From NCBI GenBank assembly GCA_022749755.1, contig CM040451.1:15256357-15320356 (forward strand): DNA of 64,000 nt, given 5' to 3'. Below the pieces are notes generated by a model. It was not told where the DNA came from. It searched no databases and saw nothing but the letters and a program-made list of their open reading frames with translations. Shown here one piece after another: positions 1 to 13,314 of the stretch (positions are counted from its first letter, which is position 1; each line of letters starts with the position of its first letter). The translations under genes were made by a program, and so were the position numbers. The DNA is from Azadirachta indica. Its lineage: Eukaryota > Streptophyta > Magnoliopsida > Sapindales > Meliaceae.

Positions 1-110
1 TGCGCACGCACATATATACATATTTATACACATATATGTATATATATACATATACACATGTATGTATATGTGTGTATATATGTGTGTATATATATATGTA
101 TATATATTTC
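1..110. repeat. TA/CA-rich simple repeat
   Basis: The window opens in an alternating purine-pyrimidine tract made of atatgta, acatata and gtgtgtata runs. A second TG/CA-rich tract lies at about 300-410. No gene is visible between 1 and 540; the stretch just before 545 reads as an intron ending in a cag acceptor. Confidence 0.7.
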
Positions 111-544
111 AATAGAGGGATGGATCAATTAACTCTTAATTTTACATACTTTCTTATGTAATATGTAAATTATTAAATTTAAACACTTTTCGTAATTAAA
201 ATTAAATCTAATATACATAATTAATGTATATATGAAATGTAATCCTAATCATTAAAGTTGCTTAGATTTAATACTTTATAATTAAATCCTGTAAAAAAAT
301 GCGTGTATGTACTGTGTACATGCACGCATGTATGCTTGTACGTGCACATATGTATTCGTGTGCATGTGTTGTTTGTGTGAGGATGCATGTGCGTTTACAT
401 GTGTGTGAATTTAGCGCAAATAAATGCGGATTTGCTCTAAATTGCACTGAGAAACCAGATCACAAGCATGAATTATCCTCCTAGAGAAATTAATAAAAAG
501 ATATTTCAAGTCACTAATTAGCTAGCTTTATTACTTTGTCACAG

Positions 545-920
545 GAAGGATGAGAATGGTGCTGCAGAGCTACTGGAGGTTTCATGGCTTAAAGTGGCTG
601 GATCAGCAGAATTATAGTGGAACAACAAGTATGAAATCAGCTTCAAGGTCTCTCTGACGGACGACTCCTTTGGCTGGAGTGGCTGTCCTCTTATCATGAT
701 AGCGAAGTTTGGTAGGATAGGGAAATACCTCTGGAAACAAATCGATCAGATTAAAAGAGGTCAACCTCCATTTGAAATTCCTAAAGATGATAAGTTTCAG
801 ATTACTGCTCCTGATAAAGATGATCAGAAGCAACTCTTGTTCGGTCTCTGTGAAGTTTGGAGTGGAAAATCGAAGGGAGGCTTGAAGATTCACCATGTTC
901 TCATCAAACAAGTGGATTAA
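545..920 (+). pseudogene. P1: PP2-A9/A10-like last exon with internal stop
   Basis: This is the last exon of a phloem protein 2 lectin gene. A splice acceptor (tttgtcacag) ends at 544. The reading frame then gives AAELLEVSWLKV, the conserved strand that opens the C-terminal half of PP2 proteins, followed by YEISFKVSLTDDSFGW and a C-terminal WSGKSKGGLKIHHVLI before the stop at 918-920. An in-frame TAG at 615-617 interrupts the domain, so the copy is broken unless the base is an error. No matching upstream exons are seen in 1-540; they may lie outside the window or be lost. The LEVSWLKV and HHVLIK style is closest to the short PP2-A9/A10 group known from Arabidopsis, an inference from memory of the family. 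It is in the same orientation as P2 and P3. Confidence 0.75.
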
Positions 921-2232
921 TTCATTCTCAGGTTCGGACATCTGCATTTTACAAAATATAAAAATTTGTTCATGGTTCGTTTATAATAATTTGACATTGA
1001 ATTGAAATAAATCGATGTTAGATAAATATGAATTGTTAACATTTTAGCAATAAAATTTACCAAATGCAAAAAATTATTTTAAAAATTTACAGTATTTTTA
1101 AAAGTAAAATTACTCAAAATTGATTAGTTTTAAAGTACAGTAGAAACAAATTATTTTAAAATTTATAATTTTTTTTGTATTTAATTTTTAATATTTTATT
1201 TTAACTATAAAAAAGTTTTAAAATTGAAACAATCTCAAATTGGCCTTCAAACTTAGGCCTAATAAAAGTGTTAAGCTGTAACAAACTCCATCATTTATAA
1301 AATTGATACTCGAAAAATACAAAAAGAGGTCTAATAATAGTATTAAGTTCTAATGGCCCACAATACATGCAAGATTGATTCCTAATGGCATTACTAGTGG
1401 ATAAACCTTTAAGAGACATGCCGAATAAAGATAAAAGATAGAAAGAATCCCAAACGAATATATAAAATAAGATATAAACAAATGCAAAGCGCATGGATGT
1501 ATCAAATGCCAATGTTAAATTACTATTGGACTTAAAAATTTAAACTAGTACGTAAAAAAGTTCAGATAATAATATTAAGCAACTAATATTCTCAAGTACT
1601 CAAAATGACCTAAAGGAAAACACTTAGTTGTTGGTGTGCTAAGAATCTAACTTATCCAATTTTCTTATTATTGGTTGAGTTCTACATCATTAAATAATTT
1701 GTTGCCAATATTGAAAGGAGAAATTATTTAGTTTGATCTGTTGTCGTGAAAGTAAGAGATTAAGGGATCATTGCTCCCTCACTATAATTCTTATCACGAA
1801 CTTTGATATTGAAAGACCAAACTTTGTTAAAATATAATGAATTTTATGTAAATAAAGAGTTTTGCTACAGTTTAAAAGATACAGAATTATAAAATTCTGT
1901 TTTACTTATTCTCGATAATTCATTAAGTTTTCCATTTCTCATCTAATTAAAGACATGAATCGCTTTACTCTTTAGCTTAAAAAGCATAAATTCCAACTCT
2001 CTTTGTCCCTTTAATTTGTTCTATCGATGGCTTCTCATCTTTAACAGATAAATCTAGCTAAAGTGTAATAATTTATACAGAATTTCTTGCTACTTCGGTA
2101 ACCTGGGATCCAGAAATCTGTTATATAGTTTCATACTCTTAACATTATTTATAATTAATGCTGATCTCCTTCAAAGAACATCTACTGTGCAAGCAGTAAT
2201 CCAAAGAAAAACATTTTAAATTCAGATTGAAA
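921..2232. other. AT-rich spacer
   Basis: Intergenic DNA between P1 and P2. It is AT-rich, with no credible coding frame, RNA gene or structured repeat that I can see. Confidence 0.6.
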
Positions 2233-3483
2233 ATGGATAATGAGCATAGCCATGTTTATTCTAATCCACACTGGAAAGCTGTAAGTTCAACATTTCCAAT
2301 AGTTATTCTCCTTTCAATTAGTTGTTAATTTCTTTTACATTATTTTTTGTTTTGTTGAATATCATGCATACTTTAATCGAATTAATGACATTTATTTTAT
2401 TTTTTCATTTTAGGATGACTCTTATTTGAAGGTTCAAGATTATTCAGGATCAATTAGAATTCCTGTGAGAGCTCTAAACATTACATGGGGCAACGTTGCA
2501 AGGTTTTGGGAATGGATCCCACTAACTGAAGAAAGCAGAAAGTAAGAAATTCGATGATTCAAATTTTATTCTCTATTTTCAATAACGGAGTTACATTGAA
2601 CAAATTTATACAAAATATATAGTGTTATGTTGTATCAAAGAGCCTCCGGGCATAGCTTGGATATTCTGAAACTTGACGTTCTCGCACCATCCCAATGTTG
2701 GGTAATAATAGAAGGCAAGGATTTGGCGTAAAGAAAAAAATGTGATATCCAAGATAACTTCATTTACATATATGTCGGAATTATTATTGAGTGAAAAAGA
2801 TGTTAATTTCAAAGCCTTCGACAAGAGAAACAAAACTTGTTACCTCTTGTCAATGGTACTCATCAGATTATCGTCAATTAATTTTCTCTGATACTGAGAA
2901 CTCAAAGTTACATTTGAAGTCGTCACATGCGTTTTCAAGATTTTTTTTTTTATATAGAAATCTCTGATTTAAATAACAAATTTTAAAAATGAGTATTTTA
3001 AACCAATGAAATTCTAAATTTATACGATTTGAGAAAATCACCAAAGGTGTTAAGATAAAGTTGTCATTAATTTTTTCTCGCTTTTACAGGTCAACTGGGT
3101 TTGAAGAGGCCGCAGTTATTCTCCAAGTGAACTGGATTGAAGTCACAGGAAAGCTTTCTATCATTCCATCAATGGCTCTGTCGACATCTACAACATACGA
3201 AATACTGTACATGTTGAAGTTTCGGGAGGATGCATTTGGTTGGCATTCTGTTCCCATAAAGTTTAAGCTGAGAATCAATGGAGAAGACAAAGTGAAAAGT
3301 GAAATACTCCATTGCCACAGAGAGAAGCATGATGAATGGCATGAAATTCCAGGAGGGCAATTCAGAGTTTCAAAGGATGTTACTGTTGGAACGGTGGAAT
3401 TTGGTATGTTTGAAGTTGAAAGTGATTGGTGGAAGGGTGGTTTGATTCTTGCAGGAATTAAAATTGAGCCAAAATTAGTATAA
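2233..3483 (+). CDS. P2: PP2-A9/A10-like lectin, three exons
   Basis: Predicted PP2 (Pfam PF14299 type) lectin of 189 residues. Exons are 2233-2280, 2414-2541 and 3090-3483. The junctions are AAAGCT/gtaagt, ttttag/GATGAC, AGAAA/gtaaga and tttacag/GTCAAC, and the summed frame is open. Exon 1 encodes a short polar leader (MDNEHSHVYSNPHWKA). Exon 2 carries the first conserved PP2 block, IRIPVRALNITWGN followed by ARFWEW. Exon 3 carries the rest: ILQVNWIEVTGKL, then EILYMLKFREDAFGW, HDEWHEIPGGQF and a GLILAGIKIEP end. The second intron is phase 2, as in every other PP2 gene here. There is no signal peptide or membrane segment, which fits a cytosolic lectin. The short leader and the ITWGN motif place it with PP2-A9/A10 rather than PP2-A1. 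The start is the first ATG in frame before a good donor. Confidence 0.8.
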
Positions 3484-5837
3484 TGAGTTGGATTTTCTGT
3501 TGTACCTTGAGGTTAATTTGTAAGAGAAAATAAGGGTATCACATTAATGCATTTAATTAATGAGTAATGTTACACATATATCTACAAATTCTTGTGTCAC
3601 ATTGATGCATCATAAAATTAGTATATATAATAACAGTAAACAATTAATAAGAATGAATAATGTTAAATTAAAAATTATATCCAATTAATTTTTATGTAAG
3701 AATTAAAGTACATAATTTATACCTTTAATATTATTGACATCCAATTGGTCATGAAAATAAAAATATAATTTTACATACAAACTCCAATACAAAGTAATTT
3801 ATACAAATTAATACTACAGTCATGGACGTAAAAGAAAATAAAATATATAAAACATGTGATGTCAATATAATACTACCATATTATTAATGACTAGAATAAT
3901 CAGGGTAATAGCAAGAAGCCAAAAGTTAAAAATTTTACAACTTTAGACAAATAAATAATCATACCTATTTAATAGAATATTATTATACACATATTCACCA
4001 AAAATAACTAACAATTATAATAATTATCAATAGATAAAGACAAAAAAAAAAGTGTCGAATAAGCTTTCAAATCATGTGACACGTTGGTCCAACTCAAGAT
4101 TCTAGAGACAGAGAATATGATTTTTTTCAATTCCTTTCGGAATAAGGTGACTGAAGATGCTTTGGAGAGAATAAAGTTATGGTGGCTGCTTTATCACAGA
4201 ACATATCCTTTTTTGATAAAAAATAGAGAATCAATTTCACATCACCAAATAAGAATATTAATAACTTTGTACATATTAAAAAAAACAAAAGTCATTCGTC
4301 TCTTACTTTTACATATATTTTTACATAATTTATAAATAGTTAAATTTATACACTTTTAATAATTGAAATTGAATTTAATCGATATAATTAATATATAATT
4401 AATATATCGTAATTAATATATATGTCAAATTTAATTTTAATAGTTAAAAATGTATAGATTTAATAACTTACAAATAAGTATAAATATATGTGTAAAATAT
4501 ACGAATACTGAATATAAATGTTATAGAAATGTAAGGATATTAAATTGGTATGAGTTCCATTAAAGTAAAATTCTTGTCTCATGTATTGTTTTGTTTTCAT
4601 ATTCAACTATTTATTTATTTAACTGATGAAAACTCTTTTGATCTTAAAGTGAAACTTATTTACATAAAAGGAATTTATTGTTACCAGTGACCGGAAAGAT
4701 TAAGTTTGAAAGTAACTAGCTAAATATTATAATTTAACTAGTTTAACATCCCATCACATGCAAGCTTGATTTTATTTATTTGATTTGTTAGATCGATTTA
4801 ATTAATTATTATTTAATTTCTTATGTTTTATAAGGATTAAAGTACAAGACATAGGATTAATTAAACTTGGTTTAATACCATATTATATCGAATTATCACT
4901 AACTCATGAAAAAATGACAAGGCACGTTAAGTGTCAGTTTACGATTATTATAGCTTTTAAAATAGCATACTTATATTGTACTCAAAAAATAATCCACTAC
5001 TAAGAGAATTAACCAAGTATTTGTAAGTTGATGTTGAAAAAGGGCCGTGAGTTTTAAAAGTAATTTAATTTTGTGCGTATGATAAATTTTATTGTTAGAA
5101 TGTTGTAGTAATATAAATAATCAAAATGTATATAGTAATGAAAAAAAATTAATTATAAATATATATGTATATAAAAACTAGCTTAAAATAATTTGTGGCA
5201 AAAAAAATATGTAAATTTTTTTAATTGTATTTTCAAAAAATAAAAAAGTAAAAGAGTAATAAAAAGATAAATGTTATTTAGATTTTAATAATTTTATTTT
5301 TAAGTAGATTTAAAATTTAATAGTTACTTTAATATTAATTTTAAAATTTTTAAAATTTTAAATATATAATTAATATTATATTTAAAAATAAAATTGATTT
5401 TCGAAAACAAATTTAACAAAAAAGCTTTCCTACCTCTCAAAATCTACTCCAGAATTGAGTAATTTTAACAAAAAATGATTTTAAATTTTTTTTACCAAAT
5501 ACCTAAAATAATTTTTGATGCCTTAAAAATAATACTAGGCAAATACAAAAAATAATATCCCATATCGGCTCTAACTGAAAATTGTGCTTATGCATAGAAG
5601 TAAAGTTTAACTACTCAAACATAGTCATTGGACTCCTATGAGTCAAACTAGTTAAACTTTTTAGTTTAGCTCTAACTCAACATTTGTTTAATATTTTAGA
5701 ATTAAAAAAAAAAAACTAATGGTATTCAACTTTTTTTTTTATCGATAAATAGTAAATAACTAATTTGACCCTGTAATAATGCTATATGTATAACACTATA
5801 ACGAAATGAAAGAAGAAGATGAAAAAGCTTTTAAAAA
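3484..5837. other. AT-rich spacer with P3 upstream region
   Basis: No supported gene. The 83-codon open frame at 4084-4335 has no recognisable motif, no splice partner and AT-driven composition. The last 60 bases before P3 contain ctatatgtataa near 5781, a weak TATA candidate. Confidence 0.55.
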
Positions 5838-6833
5838 ATGGGAGCAGGTTCGTCGAAAGCTGATGAATGTTCACATTCACAACCAAGTAAAGAAGCCTCC
5901 CAGAATGATTTTCAGAAGTTCGAAACAACAACCAGGACGACCATCGATGAAACCAAAGGAGTTCTGGATTTTGAAGCCAAGGAATCAGAGAAAACGGTGG
6001 AAGTGAAGCTTCCGTGGAACTATGAAGCCATTATTGAAGATGCAGACTCACCGATTGACAAATCCTCCAAGGAGAAGCTGTACGATCAGCTCTGCTCTGG
6101 AGTTTTCTTAAACCAAAAGAGAAAGGCAAGTTCAATTTCCATCGTCTGATTTGTTTTCATCATAAGTTAAGAATCAGCACTATATATTATTATTATTATT
6201 ATTGTTGTTGTTGTTGTTGTAATTGCAGAAGTATTGGGTTGAAAAGAAATCAGGAAGCAACAGCTTCATGCTGTTTGCAAGGGATCTGTCAATCACTTGG
6301 GCAGGAGATAATCGTTACTGGAAATGGAATCCTCAGGAAGTGACAAGGTAATAATGGAAAAGGATATCTTAATTAAATAGACATTTCTAACAAAAGGTTA
6401 AGGGGCTAAAATATACCAATTAACAAAGCATTAATCCTGATTGTAAGTTGTTATCTGCAGTAATGTGATCGTGGAAGAGGCTGAACTACTGAACGTCTGT
6501 TGGCTAGAGGTACATGCAAGATTTGATCCTCGGAAACTCTCTCCAGGAATTATATACGAAGTTGTATTCGTTATAATGTTGAAGGACCCGGCTTACGGGT
6601 GGGAAGTTCCGGTGAACCTGAGAATCCTTTGTGCAAATGGAATGAAACAAGAACGCAAAGAAAATTTGAGGATGAGGCCAAGGCACCAATGGATAGAGAT
6701 CCCAGTTGGAGAGTTTACGGCTTCACCTGATATTAATGGTGGAGATATGGAAATCTCTATGTATGAATATGAGGGTGGGAAATGGAAGAGAGGACTTGTA
6801 ATCAAAGGTGTCATCATTCGGCCCAAGAATTAA
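5838..6833 (+). CDS. P3: PP2-A1-like lectin, long type, three exons
   Basis: Predicted 259-residue PP2-A1-like lectin. Exons are 5838-6125, 6229-6347 and 6461-6833. Residues 1-96 form the N-terminal extension, with the block AIIEDADSPIDKSS and YDQLCSGVFLNQKRK. Exon 2 gives KYWVEKKSGSNSFMLFARD and a RYWKWN block. Exon 3 gives AELLNVCWLEVHARFD, DPAYGWEVPVNL, QWIEIPVGEF and KRGLVIKGVIIRPKN, the canonical PP2 ending. Length is close to Arabidopsis PP2-A1. Intron 1 starts AG/GCAAGT, so it is a GC-AG intron; only this junction keeps the frame. Intron 2 is phase 2 (AG/T). The protein starts MGAGSS, which fits the N-myristoylation pattern MGxxxS. An ATG 32 nt upstream, in another frame, opens an ORF that overlaps the start. 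PP2 lectins act in phloem cytosol and bind GlcNAc oligomers and N-glycans. Confidence 0.9.
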
Positions 6834-8280
6834 GATGTGAGAATAAGGATCAAAGCTTGGGGACAAATCAGTAATTTTATTCAAACAAAAATGTTGTCTC
6901 TCATAGTTGTAAAATAAGGATGTGAAATTGTAGTTCCAATGAATAATTTGCATCATTGAAACAATGCTTCACATTCAATTAAGTAACATAACGCTGATAA
7001 AGATTAAAGGCATGTTGGGATTGAGGTAATATAACTTTTTGTAAGATGAAAGTATAGTATATATAAAATAATGTTAAAAGATATTTTAGCTTTTAAGATT
7101 GGTTTATTAGAATAATTAATTTTAATAATTTGAAAATTATCTAAAAATAACTTAATTTATTAGTTAATACTTTATATAGAAATTCGTGTAATTATTATTG
7201 TTTGGGAAAGAGATTGAGGTAAATCAACACCTAAACAAAAGTTGTAGAAGACGAACTGCAATAGAACGGGCACTCCACCAAAAGCTCGGGGTGAGATCAC
7301 ACCTGAGATGACAACTTCCTGAAGAGAATCACAAAGGGTCCCTGCCATTCTCGATCCTCCTGCTGAGCAAAAGATAACGACTAGTTCGGGTGAAAATACC
7401 AAAACCTGATCGGGAAATTTGGAACCTTTTCTTCAAACGTGGGAATTACCCATGTCTCCACCTTCTATGATGGATGGTTGTGGCAGATAATGCGGGCAAA
7501 TTATTGAGCCCTAAACACTATAAAATCCTGGCAATCGAAAGTACGCACAAAAAATTCTGCCAAAATTTTCACTCTTAATAAGACCATCCCGCTGACTTAA
7601 AACATTAAAGATTAAACGCCAGAAAAACTAGTTTTCAGCTGATTTTTTATTATTTTACAGGTTAGGGAGAGAAAGAGATCGAACCAAATTGCAAGATTCT
7701 ACATTAGTTGTTTTATACTGAGAATTCAAATTTTTAGCATCAACAATTATTATATTGATATTATGTCGGTCACTATCACCGAGTTAGGTAAATGCACTAT
7801 ATTACTTGTTTGTCTTCATCAAAATAATTGCTTGTAACTAACAAATTAGGGTGTTTTAGGCTTATTCTTGAACCACTATGACGTCAAATCTTAAGGATTA
7901 AACAGTAAAAATATTAGCAGTACTAAGTATTCAATGTAAAAAATAAACAACTCCATATATATATATGCTTAGGTTGAGTTTAATGTAGCTTTTCAATTAG
8001 AATTTGTTAGAGTAGATCTTTTACAAATGAAGCTTTTAACAAATACTTTTGATTATTTAGTTATCAAATATTTTCTAGTGAAAATTGTGCATATGTCATT
8101 GAACGTTATATTATGAGATATAAATAAAGAAAAATATTTTAACAAACTATAGGAATTTTAGAAAATATTTTAAACTTGTTAAAGAAATTCAAAATTCTAT
8201 AAATTTCAAATTTGAGTTTCTTTTGAGAGTAAAATAAGTAACCTTTTTAATATTTCAAAAGCTTTTCTCAACTATTATTA
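6834..8280. other. Spacer with a GC-richer block, possible LTR fragment
   Basis: Mostly AT-rich with no gene. The block at about 7190-7690 is clearly less AT-rich than its surroundings and contains cactataaaatcc near 7516, a promoter-like TATA. The look is that of an old retrotransposon LTR or its edge, but I found no second copy, no terminal repeats and no coding relic, so the identity is a guess. Confidence 0.35.
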
Positions 8281-8730
8281 TGTTGGAAGGTGGAGGGCTT
8301 ATATTACAAAAAAAGATAAATTTACTAAAAATAATTATGGACAAGAAAGGAGGGAGAACCTTACAATTATATTGATTTCTAGTTTTTAACTTGACAAGTT
8401 TCTCAAGCTTATTAAGAAGATAATGAAATAATTTACACCCCTGTTTATAATATGATATTTTTTTAATCAACGGTTAAATTATGCCAACACATATTTAATT
8501 TAATGGTTACAAATCTTCTTCTAAAAATATTCATAATAATATTTAGATATTTACTACAAGTATTTAGATATTTTTTTTTTATAAATATTTAGACTTTTAT
8601 TATAAAATGTCTAGATATTTATTTTATAAATATTTATATATTTTCATACAAGTTTATAAAAATTGGGCCACACTACTCTTAAGTCCAAATCTTACAATCT
8701 CAATTTATAAATCGAGTTTAATTTGCAACA
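8281..8730 (-). repeat. Copia-element LTR, 3' copy with respect to the element
   Basis: About 450 bp, aligned by eye with 9409-9874 along its whole length. Shared stretches include ttctaaaaatattcataataatattta and the caatttat...aatc...tttaa end. The two copies differ at many positions, so the insertion is not recent. Confidence 0.8.
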
Positions 8731-8739
8731 CTCTCCTAT

Positions 8740-9360
8740 AAACTTGATTTAGTGAATTTTCTCTCCATCCTCGTCCATATCCGTGACCTCGTCCTTGGCC
8801 ATTGTCTCTTCTACATTCTCATTGTCAAAACTTTCTCCATTTTCTTTGAAGGTAAACTTTGTTAATTTGGAGAACTTGCTTTAAGGTCTTTTACTTTTTG
8901 TTTTTTCTTTTCTTCATATACTTGTAAATAGCTCATTAGTTCTTTAATAATTATAGACTCTAAATCTCTTTAGAGTTTGAAGATGTATTTTTTTATTTTT
9001 TCAGTGCTTTGTAAATGTTGATGTCCCAAGCTTCTTTGGCTATGGTTGCACTTATTACTTTCTCAAAACTGTCTTCATCCAATTCTAAATGGATAGGTAG
9101 AGAGTTTTCTTGTCTCTTTTTTCTTGGACCTTTTACGCAGAGAACTTTCTTATTTTTCTTTTTGAATCTTTCATATGGAGAGCTTTCTTATCTCTCTTTT
9201 TTTAATACAAACTTGAGTAAAGGTCATGACCTCATATTTTGGTACATCAGACCCTTTCTCAGTAACTTCCCACGCATCTTTAGCTCTTAGTAGAGCCTTC
9301 ATTTTGATACTCCAATTATCATAATTACTTTTGGTGAGTATTGAAACTTAGAAGAGAGTC
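8740..9360 (-). pseudogene. Copia gag relic
   Basis: On the minus strand from about 9355 downward the frame reads SNYDNWSIKMKALLRAKD and then VTEKGSDV, followed further on by ATIAKEAWDI. These are typical of the gag (UBN2/DUF4219 type) of plant copia elements. Near 8775-8830 the same strand gives GQGRGHGYGRGW, the basic glycine-arginine run that precedes the gag zinc knuckle. The segments are not in one continuous frame and stops intervene, so no gag protein can be made. No zinc knuckle is seen. Confidence 0.75.
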
Positions 9361-9408
9361 ATTCCATTGCTTGCTATAGTTACTCATGCCTTAATTCTAA
9401 TATCATTT

Positions 9409-9874
9409 TGTTGGAAGGTAGAAGGTTTTTATTATAAAAGAAGATAAATTTGTTAAGAATAATCATAGACAAGAAAAGAAGGAGAAAGTTACAATTTTAT
9501 TGATTTCTAATTTTTGGCTTGATAAGCTTCTCAAACTTCTCAATAATACAATGAAATAACTTATCCTTATTTATATTATGACACATCCTTAACTAACGGT
9601 TGAAATTAGGCTAACATACATATAATCTAATAGCTACAAATCTTATTCTAAAAATATTCATAATAATATTTATATATTTATTACAAATATCTAGATATTT
9701 AATATAATTATCTAAATATTTTTTACAAATATCTAGATTTTTATTATAAAATATTTAGATATTTATTTTATAAATATTTATATATTTTCATACAAATTTG
9801 TAGAAATTAGACCACACTATTTTTAAGCTCAAATTTTACAAGCTCAATTTATGAATCAACTTTAACTTCCAACA
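9409..9874 (-). repeat. Copia-element LTR, 5' copy with respect to the element
   Basis: About 466 bp, partner of 8281-8730. The same LTR family occurs alone at 60489-60924 in the opposite orientation. Confidence 0.8.
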
Positions 9875-11104
<1,230 letters not shown>

Positions 11105-12657
11105 CTAAGATATTTTCTTCTTTTGAAGACCTATGATGTTTATTTCTTTTTTTCCTTTTTTTTCCTTTTTGCATGGATTTTCTATCTCTCCTTCAAATCT
11201 ATTAATCAAAATTATTGATTGAAGTATTATTTTTAATTATTTTTAGTGCTTTATTCTAATTTAGTTTATTTGCTTTCATATAACATCATAAACTACTACA
11301 AAATTCACAAATGTCCCGTGTTTTAATATTATATAATTTAGCCATAGTGCTATTGACTTATATTTTTTTAACTCAATGTGGATTGATTTATATTTCTAAT
11401 ATTTTTATAAACTACATTTCGGTTTTAAATTTAAAATATTAACTTCTTAAAAATTTGGCAGAAGAATTACAATAACTATTTGTCATGATGACTAAAATCG
11501 TGTACTTTTGAATTTGAATCGATTATTATAAAATCAAACTAAAGAAATTAAACTGAAATGAGCTTCAGTTTATTTTGATTTTGAATCAAAATAAATGGAA
11601 CTATTATAGAACTAAATTAAATTGAAGAAAACTCCTCCGATTTAGTTTGGTTCAACTAAATTTTTGTTCCCGTTGGATTTGCCTCATTAATGTAATTGAT
11701 CAAGCGACTCACCATTGACAGTGCTTTATTCTTTCATGTAGAGCCACTTTTTATATACAAAGTTAGAATAATAACAATAATTAATTATTTGGGGAATAAT
11801 ATTTTTAGAATAAAGGATAGAGTAATTTCATGTATATTTGGTCAATTGGTCTCAATAAGAATAATATTTTTATTCTTAAATAAAAATCAATTATTGATGT
11901 TGAGAATCATACATCTATTAAAAACTTCTTCTATGTCCAATTTTTCATCCATTGCTTTTATGTAATAATTTACTTACTTTTTTTTTATATAAAGATTGAA
12001 ACTCATTTTATGGATATGGTTAGTTTGAAAATTATAGAAAACATTATTTCCCAGGCATGCTTTTCTTGATGATCTACATGTTATTAAAATCACGAGTATG
12101 TCTAGAGGATTAAACGATCCTCTTTACATGAGATAGCTAAAAAAGTTTTGGTCTATTGATATATCCTACCAAATGGTGCATTTTTATATGTAACGCATTC
12201 GTTATATTTTATAAAACTGTATGTAAACCAAAAACTGGTAAAAGACAACATAGATAGAATCACTTTCAAGGGAAAGATTAGACCATCTCTCTATTAAATG
12301 TTAATTCGAAAACCAGAACAACAATCATAATTTTAGCAATGCAGATAATATATTGACGTTTAAAGAGTAATAAAAACTACTCACATGGTATATACGATGT
12401 AATTTGACAATAGAAGAGACTATTTATCACGTGCAAACAATTAGGACAGCTAGTATCAAATTTAGCAGAAGCGAAAACTACTAGAGCATAAAGTTGTGAT
12501 AATTTGAATGTAATACTTGCATTGATAGATTATAGAGCATGCCTATGACGATCATTATTCATTACAATTACAAGTACTACATTTTTATTTAATTTTCGAG
12601 ACGTTTTATTTAAGATAAAGCATAAAATCGATTGTCCCGGGGGATACTTATGTTTAA

Positions 12658-13247
12658 TTAATTCTTTGAACGAATGATGGCACCTGCAAAGATAATTCCT
12701 TTCTTCCAAATCAAACTCTCAGTTCCACTCAAATGCATTTCCATCTGCTCACCTTGGTGAGGAGCAGTAAATTGTCCAACTGGGACGTCTATCCATTTGT
12801 CTGTTGGTCCAAGTTTTGAAAAATCCTCTTCGCGCTCTTCCTCAATTACATTGGGATTACAAATCCCAGCTTGACAGGATGTGTCCAACCCTCAGCATTG
12901 TCGTTCTTCATAATCCTAAACAAAAGTTCGTATTTAGTTCCTGGATGGAGATCGCCGGTATCAAATTTTGTCCTTATGTCCAGGAAGCATACTTCAATTA
13001 ATTCAGCAACCGTACCCTCATGTGAACTGCAAAACAGAAATTAACTGCGTGCAATTAGAGTTTACATTTTTAACTAATATTTAATCTGATATGTATGTAT
13101 GTATGTATGTATGTATATATAACATTAATTAATAATAAGTTACCCAAGAAGATGTTCCCATTTCCAGTAACGCTTGTCGTCTCCCCAGGCGATTTCGAAA
13201 TCCTTTGCGAATAGCCGGATGAAGCTTTGTCTCGCTGCTTTTGCCAT
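12658..13247 (-). pseudogene. P4: short PP2 gene with 1-bp frameshift
   Basis: Copy of the short PP2 gene. Exon 1 (13247-13144) encodes MAKAARQSFIRLFAKDFEIA and the KRYWKWEHLL block. The intron is 13143-13027 (gtaact...ttgcag). Exon 2 (13026-12658) encodes VAELIEVCFLDIRTKFD, then the rest of the domain. At about 12853-12856 this copy has three C residues (minus strand ATCCCAATG) where P6 has four, so the frame runs straight into TAA (12848-12846) after the GFVIP segment. The downstream part, from NVIEEEREEDFSKLG to the RSKN end, is intact in the shifted frame. Exon 2 is 369 bp against 370 bp in P5 and P6, which confirms a single-base loss. A TATA box is kept at 13308-13314. If real, the product lacks the C-terminal half of the lectin; a base error in the assembly would equally explain it. 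Confidence 0.85.
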
Positions 13248-13307
13248 TGTTTCCCTCCACTTAGCTCTTAACGACTACTTGCATTTTTCTTTCACACACA
13301 ATGGGCC

Positions 13308-13314
13308 TTATATA
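13308..13314 (-). promoter_or_regulatory. TATA box of P4
   Basis: Minus strand reads GTATATAAGGCCC, 61 nt upstream of the P4 ATG. The same box sits at the same distance in P5 and P6. Confidence 0.6.

Larger units (their letters stand above)
8281..9874 (-). mobile_element. Non-autonomous Ty1/copia-type element with two LTRs and a gag relic
   Basis: Two direct repeats, 8281-8730 and 9409-9874, begin TGTTGGAAG and end in CAACA (right copy CTTCCAACA), so the ends are TG...CA with short inverted repeats. Read on the minus strand, the bases just inside the right LTR (near 9405-9390) read TGATATTAGAA, resembling the usual copia primer site for initiator Met-tRNA (TGGTATCAGAGC). The bases just inside the left LTR are purine-rich (ATAGGAGAG), like a polypurine tract. 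The internal 678 bp holds only gag-like sequence on the minus strand. No integrase or reverse transcriptase is present, so it could only have moved with help. I see no clear target-site duplication (tatta on the left, aatca on the right). Confidence 0.8.

Noticed and set aside
299..484. 61-codon cysteine-rich open frame
   Set aside because: It follows from a TG/CA-rich simple repeat that makes alternating Cys, Val, His and Met codons; no signal peptide or family pattern.
4084..4335. 83-codon open frame
   Set aside because: AT-driven composition, no family motif, no homologue in the window and no promoter context.
9015..9290. 91-codon plus-strand open frame
   Set aside because: It is antisense to the copia gag relic, which reads clearly on the minus strand.
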